Of a stretch of DNA of 64,000 nt, positions 25,709-63,820 are shown one piece after another. Source of the DNA: Piscicola geometra (taxonomy: Eukaryota; Annelida; Clitellata; Hirudinida; Piscicolidae); NCBI GenBank assembly GCA_943735955.1, contig OX030960.1, forward strand, positions 4,172,030 to 4,236,029, written 5' to 3'. Position numbers and translations under genes: made by a program. The first letter of the stretch is position 1. The number at the start of each line of letters is the position of its first letter. The notes under the pieces were generated by a model. The model made no database searches, was not told the DNA's origin, and saw nothing but the letters and a program-made list of their open reading frames with translations.

Positions 25709-26799
25709 ATATAATTCTACGAGTTGGATCAATCTCTTGGTTAATGATTTTGGTGGTTGTTTTTTTAATTTCTGTTTTACTAACCAGTTTACCAGACTCA
25801 TTATTATTACCAGACTTATTCAGTGAAAGAATTTTTGTTTTGGACCTTGAGTCAAATAGTTTCAAACAATAAACAATAATTATTTAAATTAAAATTCTTT
25901 TTTTTTCTAAAACAGCTGATCTGGTTGAAGTTTATAACTATTTATATTATTACTTTTTTTCAAATGTCAATAAGACACGTTAAAGAAAGTATTTTTACAT
26001 TACAAGTTTAGAGACCCTCTTCAATGGGTCTTTCTTTTGTTTAAAATTATTTTTCCTTTCTAAATTTATATATACAAACATTTTATTAGTTTTACAAAAA
26101 TGTGTGTTTTTGAATAATTATATTCTCGCTTTATCTCATCTAAATGGATCCAGGGTGGAAAGATGTTGTTTGCTCAACCTTCAAACATGATGCTATTTGA
26201 ACCACGAATTCTAATTTAAATTTAAACGTAATGGAAAGATGTGTTCCGTTTACTTTGTTTTTGAACCTATTTATTCTCAATGATACTCATACAGTTTGAG
26301 TCATACTGCATTTTCCCTGTTTACTTAATAAATAGAAAAGTTAACATTTGAAGTCACTTTCGATAAATGTAATGCTTCAATTTTTTCGACAATTCTAGTA
26401 AATGATGAAATGCGTGTCAAATTCTCTCTTAAATCTAAATCTTAAATATAGGATGAATGGATCAGATTGACAGGTTTAAGAATAAAAATAATGGCATTTG
26501 AAAAAATGTCTGATGTAGAGATCGATCGAAATTCGGTTTTGCTTTTATTAAAAAAATTTATTTCAAAGCGCTTTTCGTCTTCGTCTCTACTGTCACCATC
26601 ATCGTCATCGTCGTCGTCATCGTCATCGTTCATTATACCATAGGTTGTTGAAAAAATGAAATATGTGAAATTGAAAAAGTTATGAAAGTGATCCTGCAAG
26701 AGTTTATACAATTGCACTGATTCTTGTGTTAAAGAATCGAATGAAGAACTGTCAGATTTTTGTGGATGGATGCCATATTAATTGTGTGCGGTGCAAAAT

Positions 26800-26995
26800 A
26801 TAAATAATAATAATAATGCGTATTTATAATGCGCCAAGGCACGCAACTGAGGCGCCACTCACACGACATAAGTCGTGAAACACCGCATCATATACACAAG
26901 GTATATGATAGCTCACGGTTGGTTGAACAGGAATTCGAATTGGCGACCTTTAAGTTGCAGGTCCAACGACTTTATTATCCAAGCCAACTTTCTTA
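26800..26995 (-). repeat. tRNA-derived SINE with (ATT)n tail
   Basis: Read on the minus strand: A-box-like GTTGGCTTGGATAATAAAGTCG, CCTGCAACTTAAAGG, B-box CCAATTCGAATTCC, a body, a tail GGCGCCTCAGTTGCGTGCC with GGCGCATTATAAATACGC, then (ATT)n. This is the normal order of a tRNA-headed SINE with a microsatellite tail. Related to 22280-22350. The family name cannot be given from sequence alone. Confidence 0.6.
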
Positions 26996-27269
26996 ATATT
27001 TCGGTATTTTTGGCATTTTAAAGTATAAAAATTCATGCGCTGGCATTCTAGCTGTAGATACACAATGTCAAAGTACTTTCACTGAAAAATATATTTCTAT
27101 TCGTTTAAAAAGCAATCTACGCAAAGCTATTGGTCCATTCTGATCTCAAGAGATGAGAGCATTCGTTACTGTTCAAAGTGAGGGTTTTATTTAAGTAGAT
27201 CAAAAGTTTATTCATCTTTTATGGCCATGGTTTAAGTTAAAAATGCGATACCTTGTGAAAAGAAGGTGG

Positions 27270-27345
27270 GACCGAAGTTTGTTTTCAGGAACGGGACGGG
27301 ACCAAGAAGAAAATTCTAATGACCAACGTGAACGCAATGAAACGG
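27270..27345 (+). mobile_element. Relic of hAT-type subterminal repeat
   Basis: GGAACGGGACGGGACC followed by AAATTCTAATG resembles the subterminal units of the hAT element at 56289-57879 (GGAACGGGACGGGAC then AAATTCTGATG). No terminal repeats or transposase remain, so this is probably a decayed copy of the same family. Confidence 0.5.
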
Positions 27346-27740
27346 ATTTTTTTAGCCACTGAAAATTTTAAATGGTCCCAGTCCGATATCTAGTTCATAG
27401 TCAGTACTGTCATCGGTTTCTTATTTCTAACGCCTTGCTGGAAACAAAAAGAAAGCGGAAAAAATAAATCCTTATCAATTTACAGTTATTAAATGCGTTA
27501 AAATTTTTTATCAGTGTAATAGTTTATACAATATAAAAGTGTTAAGCTATCTTAATACTGTTGTAAATTAATTAATTAGCAAATCTATTGGTTGTCTTTG
27601 ACAACATATTCGCATCTATCGCTTTCATAAAAATTAATTTAGCTCTATATTTATTCAACGAATCTAAGTATTAAATTTATTAAGAGATTTATTTGTTTTT
27701 TTTGGGAAATTTATATGAATATATTATTTATTTAATAAGT

Positions 27741-32783
<5,043 letters not shown>

Positions 32784-34289
32784 TGTGATTGTTGTTGTTG
32801 TTGATGTTTAGTGTGGTTGTGGTGGTGGTGTTGCTTGGTTAGTGTGGTTGTGGTGGTGGTGTTGCTTGATTAGTGTGGTTGTGGTGGTGGTGTTGCTTGG
32901 TTAGTGTGGTGAGGTTGGGTTGTTAGGTTGTGGTTGAGTTGTGGTTGTGGTAGTTTGGTTTGGTTGTGTAGTGGTGGTTTGGTTGGGGGATGGAGATGTT
33001 TGTGTTGTGGCTGGGTGGGTGGTGGTGGTTTGGTTGGGTTGTGTGGTTTGGTTGGGTGGTGGTGGTTTGGTTGGGTGGTGGTGGTTTGGTTTGGTTGTGT
33101 GGTTGTGGGATTTGGTGGTGTTTTTGTGTGGTTTAGTGGTTGTAGTGGTGTTGTGATTACAGGGTAAATGTTGGTAGGTGTGTTGAAACATTAAAATGGC
33201 TCTGTGATGTGTCAGTGTACTTATATTGTACGTGAGTGTGATTGCGTGTGTGAATTTGGATGTGCACGTGTGCGCGTGTGTGTAATGAACAAGATGATCA
33301 AACTACTGAGAAGGGGAGAGTCGTAAGCGAAACTTGTTTCACATCGCCATCCCTGTTTTCATGAAGACTACTACACTATTATAACCTTTACGGATTCTGT
33401 ACACTAGGGAAGATGGCGACGTTGTTAAAGGCTTCAATTAATGCGGCACTTTTAGTTCTTTGCTCTTATTTGCTGCTACGAATGGTGGGAGTTGCACTAA
33501 TCATGATTTTCAAGAATCAATTCACTAATCCAATACAACTTGATGATCCTTTTGAAGTGTTTGTGCATTTCTAAACTTTATAAAGGCATTCTAATGCATC
33601 TGTCAAGAGAACGTATACACGCACATTTCTTCGCAAAGCTTCGTCATACCATTTCCATTGACTAAAACTTTTGAAAGGGACGTTTCTTATTTTTCTTCTA
33701 ATTTAATTATATTATTATATATTTATAAAGCGACATGAAATATTGAAAATGCATTAATATTATTGTATCATTGGTTGCTTTCATTTAATCTTTTCTGAAT
33801 TAAATCATTCGACCTTGATTGAAGTCGCCATGACGGCATCACGTGACAATGTCATGTTGCCGAATCTTCATGCGCATTTGTTTCAGTTGTTTCAATCGTT
33901 CGAGCTAACTAAGTACTGGATGAAGAGGCGCGTAACCTGGTTAAGCATACTGCCAAACAACATGGCATGATGCAAAGGGTATAATGTTCAACCTTAGGCT
34001 CATTACTTGGGCAGCGAATAACTGACAGTGCAAAAGTTTCTAGATAATCTAGCGAATTATTAAACTTATTTAAACCATGAAATAAAATTTAACTAATTAA
34101 TAAGCTGTCGGGGAATATAATTGACTTATTTAGGTAAAATCTAAAAATATTTTACTGTTAACTTTTAAATTATGTTTTAAAAGTAAACCTTAACACAATT
34201 TATCAAACACTACGAAAAGTGTTTTTAAAGTTTCTGTAGAATAGTTCAGTATAATTAAATTAAAATTATCAGTTATTGAATTTTATATA
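32784..34289. other. Intergenic region Scm-DDX41
   Basis: First 370 bp (to about 33150) is a GT-rich degenerate minisatellite (GTGGTTGTGGTGGTGGTG units), probably in the Scm 3' UTR or just after it. The rest is unique AT-rich sequence with no gene. An E-box TCACGTGA at 33839-33846 lies about 445 bp before the DDX41 start and might be a promoter element. Confidence 0.6.
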
Positions 34290-40751
<6,462 letters not shown>

Positions 40752-41348
40752 TGATGATGATGATGATGATGATGAAGAGGAAGAAGAGGATGATTGTGGT
40801 GAAGATGGTGGTGGGGAAGATGAAGAAGAAGGTGAGGATGAAGAAGAGAAAGAAGAAAATGATGGAGCCCTGATGATGATGATGATGATAATTTTGTTAA
40901 GTTTTGTCTCTTCATGTGGTTTTACTATTCATTTGGAGGGTTTGGAATTACATAAGTGTGTTTTTTGTTTTGATAAATGAGATGGATTTTTGTATGTGGG
41001 TGTTTTATGTATTTTGATGCATGGTTTTACTGTCAATTAGTATTTATCGTATCAACAATTTTTTATTAAAATTTAATAAAATATTTTTATTCATTGATTA
41101 AATAACTGTTAAGGATTAAATAAACTTAAGTTAGAAAGTTTTTAAAGTTTCGTTTTTAAATAAATTTTTTAAATCTTTTATAAACTTCACTTTTGTTCTG
41201 ATCATTTCTTTGAAACCAACTTGTTTAAAAATTAAGTTAAGTTAGAATTCTTAAGTTAATTAACTTTCCAGTGAAATCTTTGATTATTAAAACTGTTAAA
41301 AGTCTCATCAGAAGATCAAAGCGAATTTTCGATTGAAACCATCAAACG
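40752..41348. other. DDX41 3' UTR and FCP1 upstream region
   Basis: Starts with a GAT/GAA microsatellite directly after the DDX41 stop (40752-40880). A likely DDX41 poly(A) signal AATAAAAT lies near 41076. The FCP1 start codon follows at 41349 without other features; the two genes are head to tail about 600 bp apart. Confidence 0.65.
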
Positions 41349-44300
41349 ATGTCAAAGGTACTTTTCACGCATGAGAAATCTCGTCTCTTGAAATGGAGAG
41401 TGAAGGAAGGCTCCAGTGTTACTGAGGGGAGTTTACTTTTTGACTATCATAAGGAGACTAAATGCAAGTTCAAAAGCAAGCTATCAGGCACGGTTTCTAA
41501 GCTACTAATAAAGGAAGATGAAATCATTAATGCCGGGTATATGAACATTCTTTTTGTTAAAAATTACTAATGAATAAAAATTATATTAATATTAATAATA
41601 TTAATATAATTACAAGCAATAGTTAAATCTGAAATGCTAAAGCCATCTAAGAAACCCCTTTGAATGAGTTATTTCATTGCAGAGATGTGCTGGCACTGAT
41701 TGAAGAGTGTCAGCATCAGACAAGATGGAAAAACGTCTGTGCAGACTGTGGATCCTATCTCTTCTCTGAGTTGTTATCTTCAAATTTTAAATTAAAATAT
41801 TATAATTTCTTATTCATATTTTCAGTTAATCTTTAAAATAAAAAAGTATTAACTAATTTAACTATTTCTTTTCATTAATTAACCAGTCAAATAGCACAGA
41901 GCACATCAGGAACATCATTCCACGCCATGGAACACAGCATTCCTGATTTGTTGGTTTCTGAAAAAGTAGGAATTTCTAGTTGATGCTTTCATTATCTATT
42001 TCTTTTATTCTTTAATTCATATAGCAGTAAAATATTTTCAGATTTATTTTCTTATTAGATATTTCAAAATTCTTGACCATCCTCATTATCATAATCATCA
42101 TCATGTCTAGACAGCCATGAGTCTGGGCAGAGATGACGAAAAGCGTTTGTTGGAGAGCAGACGTCTGGTCTTGTTGGTTGACCTCGACCACACCCTCATC
42201 CACACCACCACCAACAATGTCCACGAAAAGGTCTACCAGACATTAAATTAACTTGAAAATGTAAAAGAAATTCCTTGAATAAGCAAACGATTAATTGTTA
42301 TAATTTTAATTTCATTATTATCACCCATTATTTTTCATTTCCTTAACCCTCCCAAATCGCCCACACCATTCAGGACCTATTCCACTTCCAACTGCCCAAC
42401 AACCACGGTCAGCCTCAATGGTACCACACCAAATTCCGTCCGGGCACCAGACGCTTCCTGACGCATCTCTCGCGACACTTTGAAATGCACATCTACACGT
42501 TCGGCGTGCGCGCCTATGCACACGCCATCACGAAGTACATGGACCCGCAGAGGGAGTTCTTCCAGCATCGGATTCTCTCGCGCAACGAGTGCTTCCATCC
42601 GGCCCTCAAGACCCTCAACTTGAGGTGGTGGTTGGATGGCGGGTGTGGTGGAATCATTTCATTCATTTCTGACACCTACTTACACTCTACATCACACACA
42701 CCCGTCAACCCATTCACTACCCATTACCTACCTGCCCACCTTCACACCACTCCACGACATCACACACCCATCATTTACTACCTACCCACTTACACGCCAC
42801 ACACCCCCCACCTCACCACCCACACCTACCAAGATCCTTATTTCCTTGTGGCGACCACATGGTGGTGATAGTGGACGACAGGGAGGACGTGTGGCAATGG
42901 GCGCCCAACCTGATCCGTGTGAAGCCCTTTCTGCACTTCGAAGGATTCGGTGATCTCAATGCACCACCAGCACCATCCCTTCCGAAGGAGGGAAGGAGGA
43001 GGGGTGGCCTTGGTGGGGGTGGTAGTGGTGGTAGTAGTAGTGGTGGTGGTGGTGGTGGTGGTGGTAGTGGTGGTAGTAGTAGTGGTGGTGGTGGTGATGG
43101 TGAAGAGAAAGGGGGTGCTAGTTATGATGATGATAGTCGTAGGCGGAAGGGTGGTGTTGAGGGTAGTGCTGGAGTCAAGGGGGGTGAGTGTAATGCTGGA
43201 AACTCGAGCAGAATGATCAAGGGCGGGTCGTTGAAAAGGAAGCGAGTGACCTTCGAGTGTGATTACGAAGGGGAAAGCAAGAGTTCCAAGCTGGACGGTG
43301 AGTCAGTGCAGGCGAATAATGCTGGGATTCTGAAGAATAGAGATGAGGCTGTAGAGATGAAAGTAGCCGTGAGTGAGTCATGCGTGGAGGAGGAAGAGGA
43401 GAAGGATGAAGTGGTATGTGATGGAAAAGAGGTGGCAGGAGAGGGGGATGGTGTGGCGGCAAGTGGGGAAGAAGGTGGGATGGAGGTGGATGTTGTGTGC
43501 GCTGAAGATGATGATGAGATTGTGAGTTCAAATGATGGAACTGTCAGCACGAGTGAGGGTGTGATGTGTGTGAATGATGTAGTAGCAGAGGGGGTTGGAG
43601 GCAAGGGTGCATCGGCAAGTGATGATGGTCTTGCTGTATGCGGAGAGTCTGCAATCGATGAGGTGAAGGAAGGAGAGGGGAAGAAGGAAGAAGAAAAAGA
43701 TTTTTTGCAAAAAAAACCTGTCAAGAAGCCAGAGGGAGAAAGCGAAACAGAAGCATCTAAAAGCAAAAGTATTATTACAAAGAGCAGTACAACGAGCAGT
43801 ACAAAGAGCAGTACAAACACAGACAAACAGCCTGACGAGTACCTGCTGCACCTGGAAGACATTCTAATGCGGATCCACAATCGCTTCTACAGCGTGAGAG
43901 ACCCGCTGGAGAGTGGCATGGACGTGAAGGAGATCATCCCGGAGGAGAGGGGCAAGGTGCTGCAGGGATGTAGACTGGTGCTGAGTGGTGTGGTGCCCTT
44001 GAAGGCCTCGAGGCAGTCTTCATGGGTGCACCATCTGGCCTTCAGTCACGGCGCAGTCGTCATGGAGACGGTCGTGAAGGGGGAGACGACTCACGTGGTA
44101 GGAGTGAGGGACGGCACTGAGAAGGTGAGGAGGGGCTTGAGGACTGAGGGCGTGAAGGTGGTCAGTTTCGATTGGCTGGTCGACAGTGTGGAGCGGTGGA
44201 GGCTGCAGGAGGAGGTCAAGTACCCGATCAAGGAGGGCTCCAGGTGGTTCGTGTGGTACCGAGACAACCTCGTGATGAGGGGCGTGGGCAGGAGTGGCTG

Positions 44301-44835
44301 TGCTGCTGCCAGTGCCAAGGCGCGCGTGGAGGGATGTAAGGCAGGTCAAGTGGCTGTTTCTAATGGCTTTGATGCTCGTGCTGGGAAGGTGGAGAAGAAG
44401 GAAGGAAGAGCGGTGGAGGAGGAAGGAAAGAAGGATGAGAACTTGGGTGCTTTCCTCGGAGGGGATGGTAATGATGAGTCATGGATGGCAAGGATGAAAG
44501 AGGATTTCGAAGAAGCCGAGAAGGAGTTCGAAAATGATGGTGGTGATGATGATGATGATGATGAGGAAAATAAAGAAAAAGATTATGACGATTATAGAAA
44601 TGATGAAAATGACGACGATGATGATGGGAAGGGTGACAAGGTTGATGATGAAGATCAAGAAAGGGAAAAAACGAGTTTAGCTGCCAAATTGAACGGCGTT
44701 GATCTCGAAGGGAGAAATAGAGACAGCAGTAGTAGTAGTAGTAGTAGTAGTAGAAGCAGTAGTAGTAGTAGTGATGGAGATGATTTTGATGACATGGCCA
44801 AACTGATTGAACAAAAATTCTCACATCAGGAATAG
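41349..44835 (+). CDS. CTDP1: RNA polymerase II CTD phosphatase FCP1 (CTDP1)
   Basis: Nuclear Ser/Thr phosphatase that dephosphorylates the Pol II C-terminal domain so that polymerase can be reused. Exons: 41349-41536, 41683-41769, 41887-41965, 42111-42230, 42374-42624, 42834-44835; 908 residues, phases consistent. Order: N-terminal lipoyl/biotinyl-like region (1-63, KWRVKEGSSVTEGSLL); a C-x2-C pair (CADCGSYL); the FCP1 homology domain with catalytic DLDHT (D142, D144), WYHTKFRPGTRRFL and MHIYTFGVRAYA, plus the second acidic motif IVDDREDVW (about 254-262); a long acidic, Gly/Ser-rich linker; one BRCT domain (about 610-715, ending FDWLVDSVERW); and an acidic tail DDFDDMAKLIEQKF, comparable to the TFIIF-binding end of human FCP1. 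The last exon, 2 kb, is unusually long for this window and contains GGT and GAT/AGT repeats that encode Gly/Ser and Asp/Ser runs. Confidence 0.94.
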
Positions 44836-45379
44836 TTTCACTCTCCTTCAGCCTTTAATGTCATCTTTATCGACTGTTATGACTTCAAAAACTTTGTCTA
44901 CATCACACCATCCCTCCATCCACACCTTTCCACTGTAAATACTCTCAGCTCCTCAAAAAGTATAATTCAAACAGTTTTTATTCGTACGTAAAACTTTTAA
45001 ATGCGCTGGGAGGCTGTAAGTGATACAGGCTAAATATAGAAGCAGTCGTAAAACACGCAGTTGTAGGCTGGGACATGATCAAAGACGTTAGAAAATGCTT
45101 TAAATGAAACTATCGATGGTACAAATTGTATTACAATACAATACAATACAAACTAACAGTCGTATCGATGATTTCTATTTTTCAAAGTTGCAATAAAAAT
45201 AAACAAATAATGATAAGTAAAATAATGGAAAAACTATTGAATAATATAAATATAGTAATAAAAAAACTAACATAACAATAGTATTAGTTTGTTAAGAAGG
45301 TTTAATGATTGAAAGAAGATGACTTAGAAACGGTGATGAGTGTTTCACTGCGGCCTCCATCCATTGGAGACTTGCTCGC
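44836..45379. other. Convergent 3' region FCP1 / ULK
   Basis: The two genes face each other. AATAAA on the plus strand near 45192 suits FCP1 and AATAAA on the minus strand (TTTATT at about 44977) suits ULK. If both are used the 3' UTRs overlap by about 200 bp. No other feature seen. Confidence 0.5.
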
Positions 45380-58874
<13,495 letters not shown>

Positions 58875-59613
58875 ATCTAAGTGGGAATTTAACTATTTAA
58901 GTTTAATCTTTATTTCAAGATATATAATATTAATTATTTACAATTCATGAATTACATATTTATAAATTTGTTTCTATTGATGATTACATTCTTTAGAGTC
59001 AGTAACAAAAGCTTTAGGATTTTAGTTACCTTTAAAATTTAAATGCCTAACCTGCAGACAATGAAATTAGTTTTCGTTTCAGCAATCAAAAACTTTGATA
59101 TCATTTATAATATAAAATATGAAACAATACATATTTAATTATTCTGATCTATTTTAGCAGCTGTAACTTTATCTGCTAAATTTCTTAATGAATGAATACT
59201 GCACTAAAGACTGAATAATTATAATACGAGTAAAACGAAATTTAGTTGTAAAACGTTCTATATTCTCAAAGTTTAACAAAAGAACAATAGAAATAAAACT
59301 TTAATCTAAATGAAAATTGCGAAAAATTTTTATAATATGAAGAATAACTTATATAAGATGTTTTTCATAAGTTTTATCAGTCACTGACTCATCATTTCAT
59401 TGCATTGGAGCATCATTAACAACCACCATCATACTCCTTCAACTCACATGTTAATAAGCCAACAAAATGTATTTCTCTGAATAAAAATAAAATAAAATAA
59501 TGATTTAATATTATTTTTAATGGGAACACCTTAACCTCACCATAAAAATATAATTTAACAAGCTTATTAAATAAATAATCGTTCAATACTTTTGCTAAAT
59601 ATATTAAAATGAT
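58875..59613. other. Spacer between NEMF 3' end and ULK start
   Basis: Both flanking genes are on the minus strand, about 740 bp apart. AT-rich, no microsatellites and no open gene. CTTAG (on the minus strand) just before the ULK ATG could be a 5' UTR splice acceptor. It presumably contains the ULK promoter and the NEMF poly(A) site. Confidence 0.55.
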
Positions 59614-62600
59614 TCATTTCTTCTTCATGTGCGGAGCCTTTATCTTTCCAGGCATATTTCGCGAGATGTCCATGTCCTGATTTAATTAATTAGTGTTACT
59701 AATAACGTGTCAATCAATTAAAATAGATAACAATTAAACTAAATATTTAAAAAATTAAATAATAAAAATCGTCGATGTATTTCCACCTTGAGACTTTTAA
59801 GGTGGTTTTTCTCGACAGGAGTAATGCTTTTCTCGTGGAGAAAGATCTGCAGAAACGTCTTGGCAGCTGGTGGCCGGATGAATGCGGTCAAAGCATCAAT
59901 GAATATATTTATAGAATTGATTTATTGTTAGGTATGTCTATAATTAATCTATAGTTGGATATTTCTATAATAAATTTAATTTATTCTTTTTCTAAATTAT
60001 ATTTATTAATGGGAATAACCTTTTCCTCGCTTGCAATTTCCCGGCACCAGCTTCACCTTGAACCTGCCATTTCGTCGATACTTACTCACAAAAGCCTATG
60101 GCACACAGTCCTACGAACACAGTCTTACGAACACAGTCTTACGAACACAGTCCTACGAACACAGTGCTACGAACACAGTCTTACGAACACAGTCCTACGA
60201 ACACAGTCTTACAAACACAGTCTTACGAACACAGTCTTACGAACACAGTCTTACGAACACAGTCTTACGAACACAGTCTTACGAACACAGTCTTACGAAC
60301 ACAGTCTTACGAACACAGTCTTACGAACACAGTCTTACGAACACAGTCCTACGAACACAGTGCTACGAACACAGTCTTACGAACACAGTCCTACGAACAC
60401 AGTGCTACGAACACAGTCTTACGAACACAGTCCTACGAACACAGTCTTACGAACACAGTCCTACGAACACAGTCTTACAAACACAGTCTTACGAACACAG
60501 TCTTACGAACACAGTCTTACGAACACAGTCCTACGAACACAGTCCTACGAACACAGTCTTACGAACACAGTTTTACGAACACAGTCCTACGAACACAGTG
60601 CTACGAACACAGTCTTACGAACACAGTCCTACGAACACAGTCTTACGAACACAGTCCTACGAACACAGTCCTACGAACACAGTCTTACAAACACAGTCTT
60701 ACGAACACAGTCTTACGAACACAGTCTTACGAACACAGTCCTACGAACACAGTCCTACGAACACAGTGCTACGAACACAGTCTTACGAACACAGTCCTAC
60801 GAACACAGTGCTACGAACACAGTCTTACGAACACAGTCCTACGAACACAGTCTTACGAACACAGTCCTACGAACACAGTCTTACAAACACAGTCTTACGA
60901 ACACAGTCTTACGAACACAGTCTTACGAACACAGTCCTACGAACACAGTCTTACGAACACAGTTTTACGAACACAGTCCTACGAACACAGTGCTACGAAC
61001 ACAGTCTTACGAACACAGTCCTACGAACACAGTCTTACGAACACAGTCCTACGAACACAGTCCTACGAACACAGTCTTACAAACACAGTCTTACGAACAC
61101 AGTCTTACGAACACAGTCCTACGAACACAGTCCTACGAACACAGTCTTACGAACACAGTGCTACTAACACAGTGCTACGAAGCTACTTATCCAAAAGTTC
61201 CAAAAGTGTTGAAAGTCTCATAGGAGAGCGAGTTGAAGGCTTTGTAATGAGCACTCAAGCAATCATTCAGCCACCAAGTAAATGTATATAGCGCTGTTTT
61301 CATAAATTCACGAGGGCTAAGTGCACACACTTGTAGTTGGTGAGGGTGGAGTAGGGGGCGCAGACGGGCAGACAGTACAGCAACTCGTCACCCTCGACTG
61401 GACATCCTGTGAACGAGTCGAGTGCCTCGGTAGACTGGTGCAGTGGTGGTGGAAGGTGGTGGTGGTGGTGCAGTGGTGGTGGTGGTGGAAGGTGGTGGTG
61501 AGGTGGGAGGGGGTGGTGGTGGTGGGGTGGTGGTGGTGGTGATGATGAGGTGGTTGTAGAAATAATAGGTGGGTGAAAATCGTGATGATCATGAGGTGGT
61601 GGTGGTGAAGATGAGGTGATGATGATGAGATAGTATAAAGAATTGTTAGATATAGCCTGCTGAAGAGCATATGGGTGATTGATGATGATTAATGGATTAT
61701 GATCTCATGATTAGCACCTTCAGCGCTTCATCCCTGAGGTCTTCTTCAGCTTCTGTATGATTTGATTATGATCAATTCCACAAACATCATTATCATGTAA
61801 TCGACTCCACAATCATCATTATCATGCCATAATCCCCACCACTACCATCAACTCACCATCTTCTTCTTCTTCTTCTTCCTCCTCTTCAACCTTGAGATCG
61901 TCATCATCATCATCACCACGTCCAGCTACTGCAACACCCTCCTTGACTCCAGCTGCACTGATCACTTCTGAACTCTCGGCGAATCTCACAACACGCTTTT
62001 CACCACCGCCAACAACAATACTACTATCATCAGCACCACCACCCCCAACCACAACAACACTACTATCATCAGCACCACCACCCCCAACCACAACAACACT
62101 ACTATCATCAGCACCACCACCCCCAACCACCCCTGCCTTAGATTCAACCACCAAGTCTGACTTCTTCACAACAAGATTTCTCTTTTCCAAGTCTTTTCTA
62201 TTATTATTTTTAATAATTTTGTCCTTAATATTTTTATTTATTTTATTGTTATGGCTATTATTCTTCATTCCTTTCATGCATTCCTTCTCCTCTTCCTTCC
62301 CTTCTGGCTTCTTCCCTGCTGACTGTGATGATGACGTGGCTGAGGATGATTATGGCGATGATAATGATGATGATGACGATGACAATGATGATGATGACGA
62401 TGACAATGATGATGATGACGATGACAATGATGATGATGACGATGACAATGATGATGATGACGATGACAATGATGATGATGACGATGACAATGATGATGAT
62501 GACGATTAAAAAAGAACATTAAAAAAATGTATAAATATATTTTTTTAATAATTAAAATAAAATTTCTATTAAATAGAATTTTCAATTAATTAATTTTAAT

Positions 62601-63619
62601 CGCATAAATGCTACTTTGAGGAGGCTTATGCGGATGGCTTTGTCCTCTTCGTCCTGGTCGCCATACTTTTGCTTCATTTTCTTAAGCTTGCCCTGCATGG
62701 TGATGATGATAATGATGGTGGTGCTGATGATAATGATGGTGTGATGATGATAATGATGGTGGTGCTGATGATAATGATGGTGGTGCTGATGATAATGATG
62801 GTGGTGATGGTGATAATAATGGTGGTGATGATGAATGGTAGTGTAGTAAATGAATGAGACATTTTTAAATGCAAGTTTTCACAACCTTTTGTCCTCGCTT
62901 TAACGGCTGAACTTTTGGTGCCTTTTTCCTGAAATTAAAACGATAATTTAATTATTTATTTTAACATTCAATTTTTAAATTAATAATTTATTAAACTTAA
63001 ATGATATATTAAATAAATAAACGCTTTCCTATACATTTTAAATGAATGAATTAATAAAAATAACCATCATCAATAATAAAAACGCACCCATCTTCTTCCT
63101 TCACGCCCTCCTTGACTCCTCCCCCCACCAAGCCCTTGCCCTCCAGATCATAACTTATCTCCGTATCTGGAAATCCCCCGTCTTCTATTTTTGGCTCGCG
63201 TGACGTCACGGCAGACGTCTTTCCTGCCGCCATTTTCTTTTTAATCTTCTTGTCGTAGTTCTGTTTGCGTCTGACGACTGCTGCTTGCAAGATGAAGTCT
63301 TCGTCACCCTCCACATCCACCTTTTCCACTTCCTCCTTTTCCCCATCATCATCACCACCATCATAATCATCTCCACCATCATCACCATCACCCCCATCAT
63401 CTTCTTTATCGCCATCACCATCTTTGGTTTTATCATCTTCATCTTTGGAGTAGGTATTTCCATCATCATTATCAGCAGTAGCAGCACTCCTCCTTTCTCC
63501 TCCTTCTTCTTCCAGCACTCTCACTCTTCTCTCGTTCCGATGATTCTCAACACTTGACTCGTCAACCTGTTGTGATGAGCACATGGGTAATGCATCATCG
63601 TAATCATCATCATCATCGT

Positions 63620-63664
<45 letters not shown>

Positions 63665-63788
63665 AATCATTACCATCGTCATCAACATCAGCACACCTCC
63701 AAAACCATCTCATCATCGGCATCACTACCATTATCATCAACACCACGATGATCATAATCATCACCACCACCACCATCATCATCATCAT

Positions 63789-63820
<32 letters not shown>

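Larger units (their letters stand above)
25709..27740. other. Intergenic region between gene C and Scm
   Basis: AT-rich. Contains the likely gene C poly(A) signal (AATAAA, 25868-25873), a short CGT/CAT-rich microsatellite (26575-26632), a SINE (26800-26995) and a hAT-like subterminal repeat relic (about 27270-27345). No other gene seen. The last few hundred bases should hold the Scm promoter. Confidence 0.65.

Noticed and set aside
60103..61181. CRISPR array
   Set aside because: Units are 14 bp and directly abutting with no unique spacers, in a eukaryotic intron.
59955..61291. Three overlapping 380-420 residue frames of a 14-residue repeat
   Set aside because: A 14-bp DNA repeat necessarily reads as the same 14-residue repeat in every frame; it lies in a NEMF intron on the opposite strand.
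61190..61310. Possible exon or SINE tail (with TATATAGCGCTGTTTTC)
   Set aside because: No NEMF-like frame on the minus strand and only a short SINE-like motif; not enough to support a feature.
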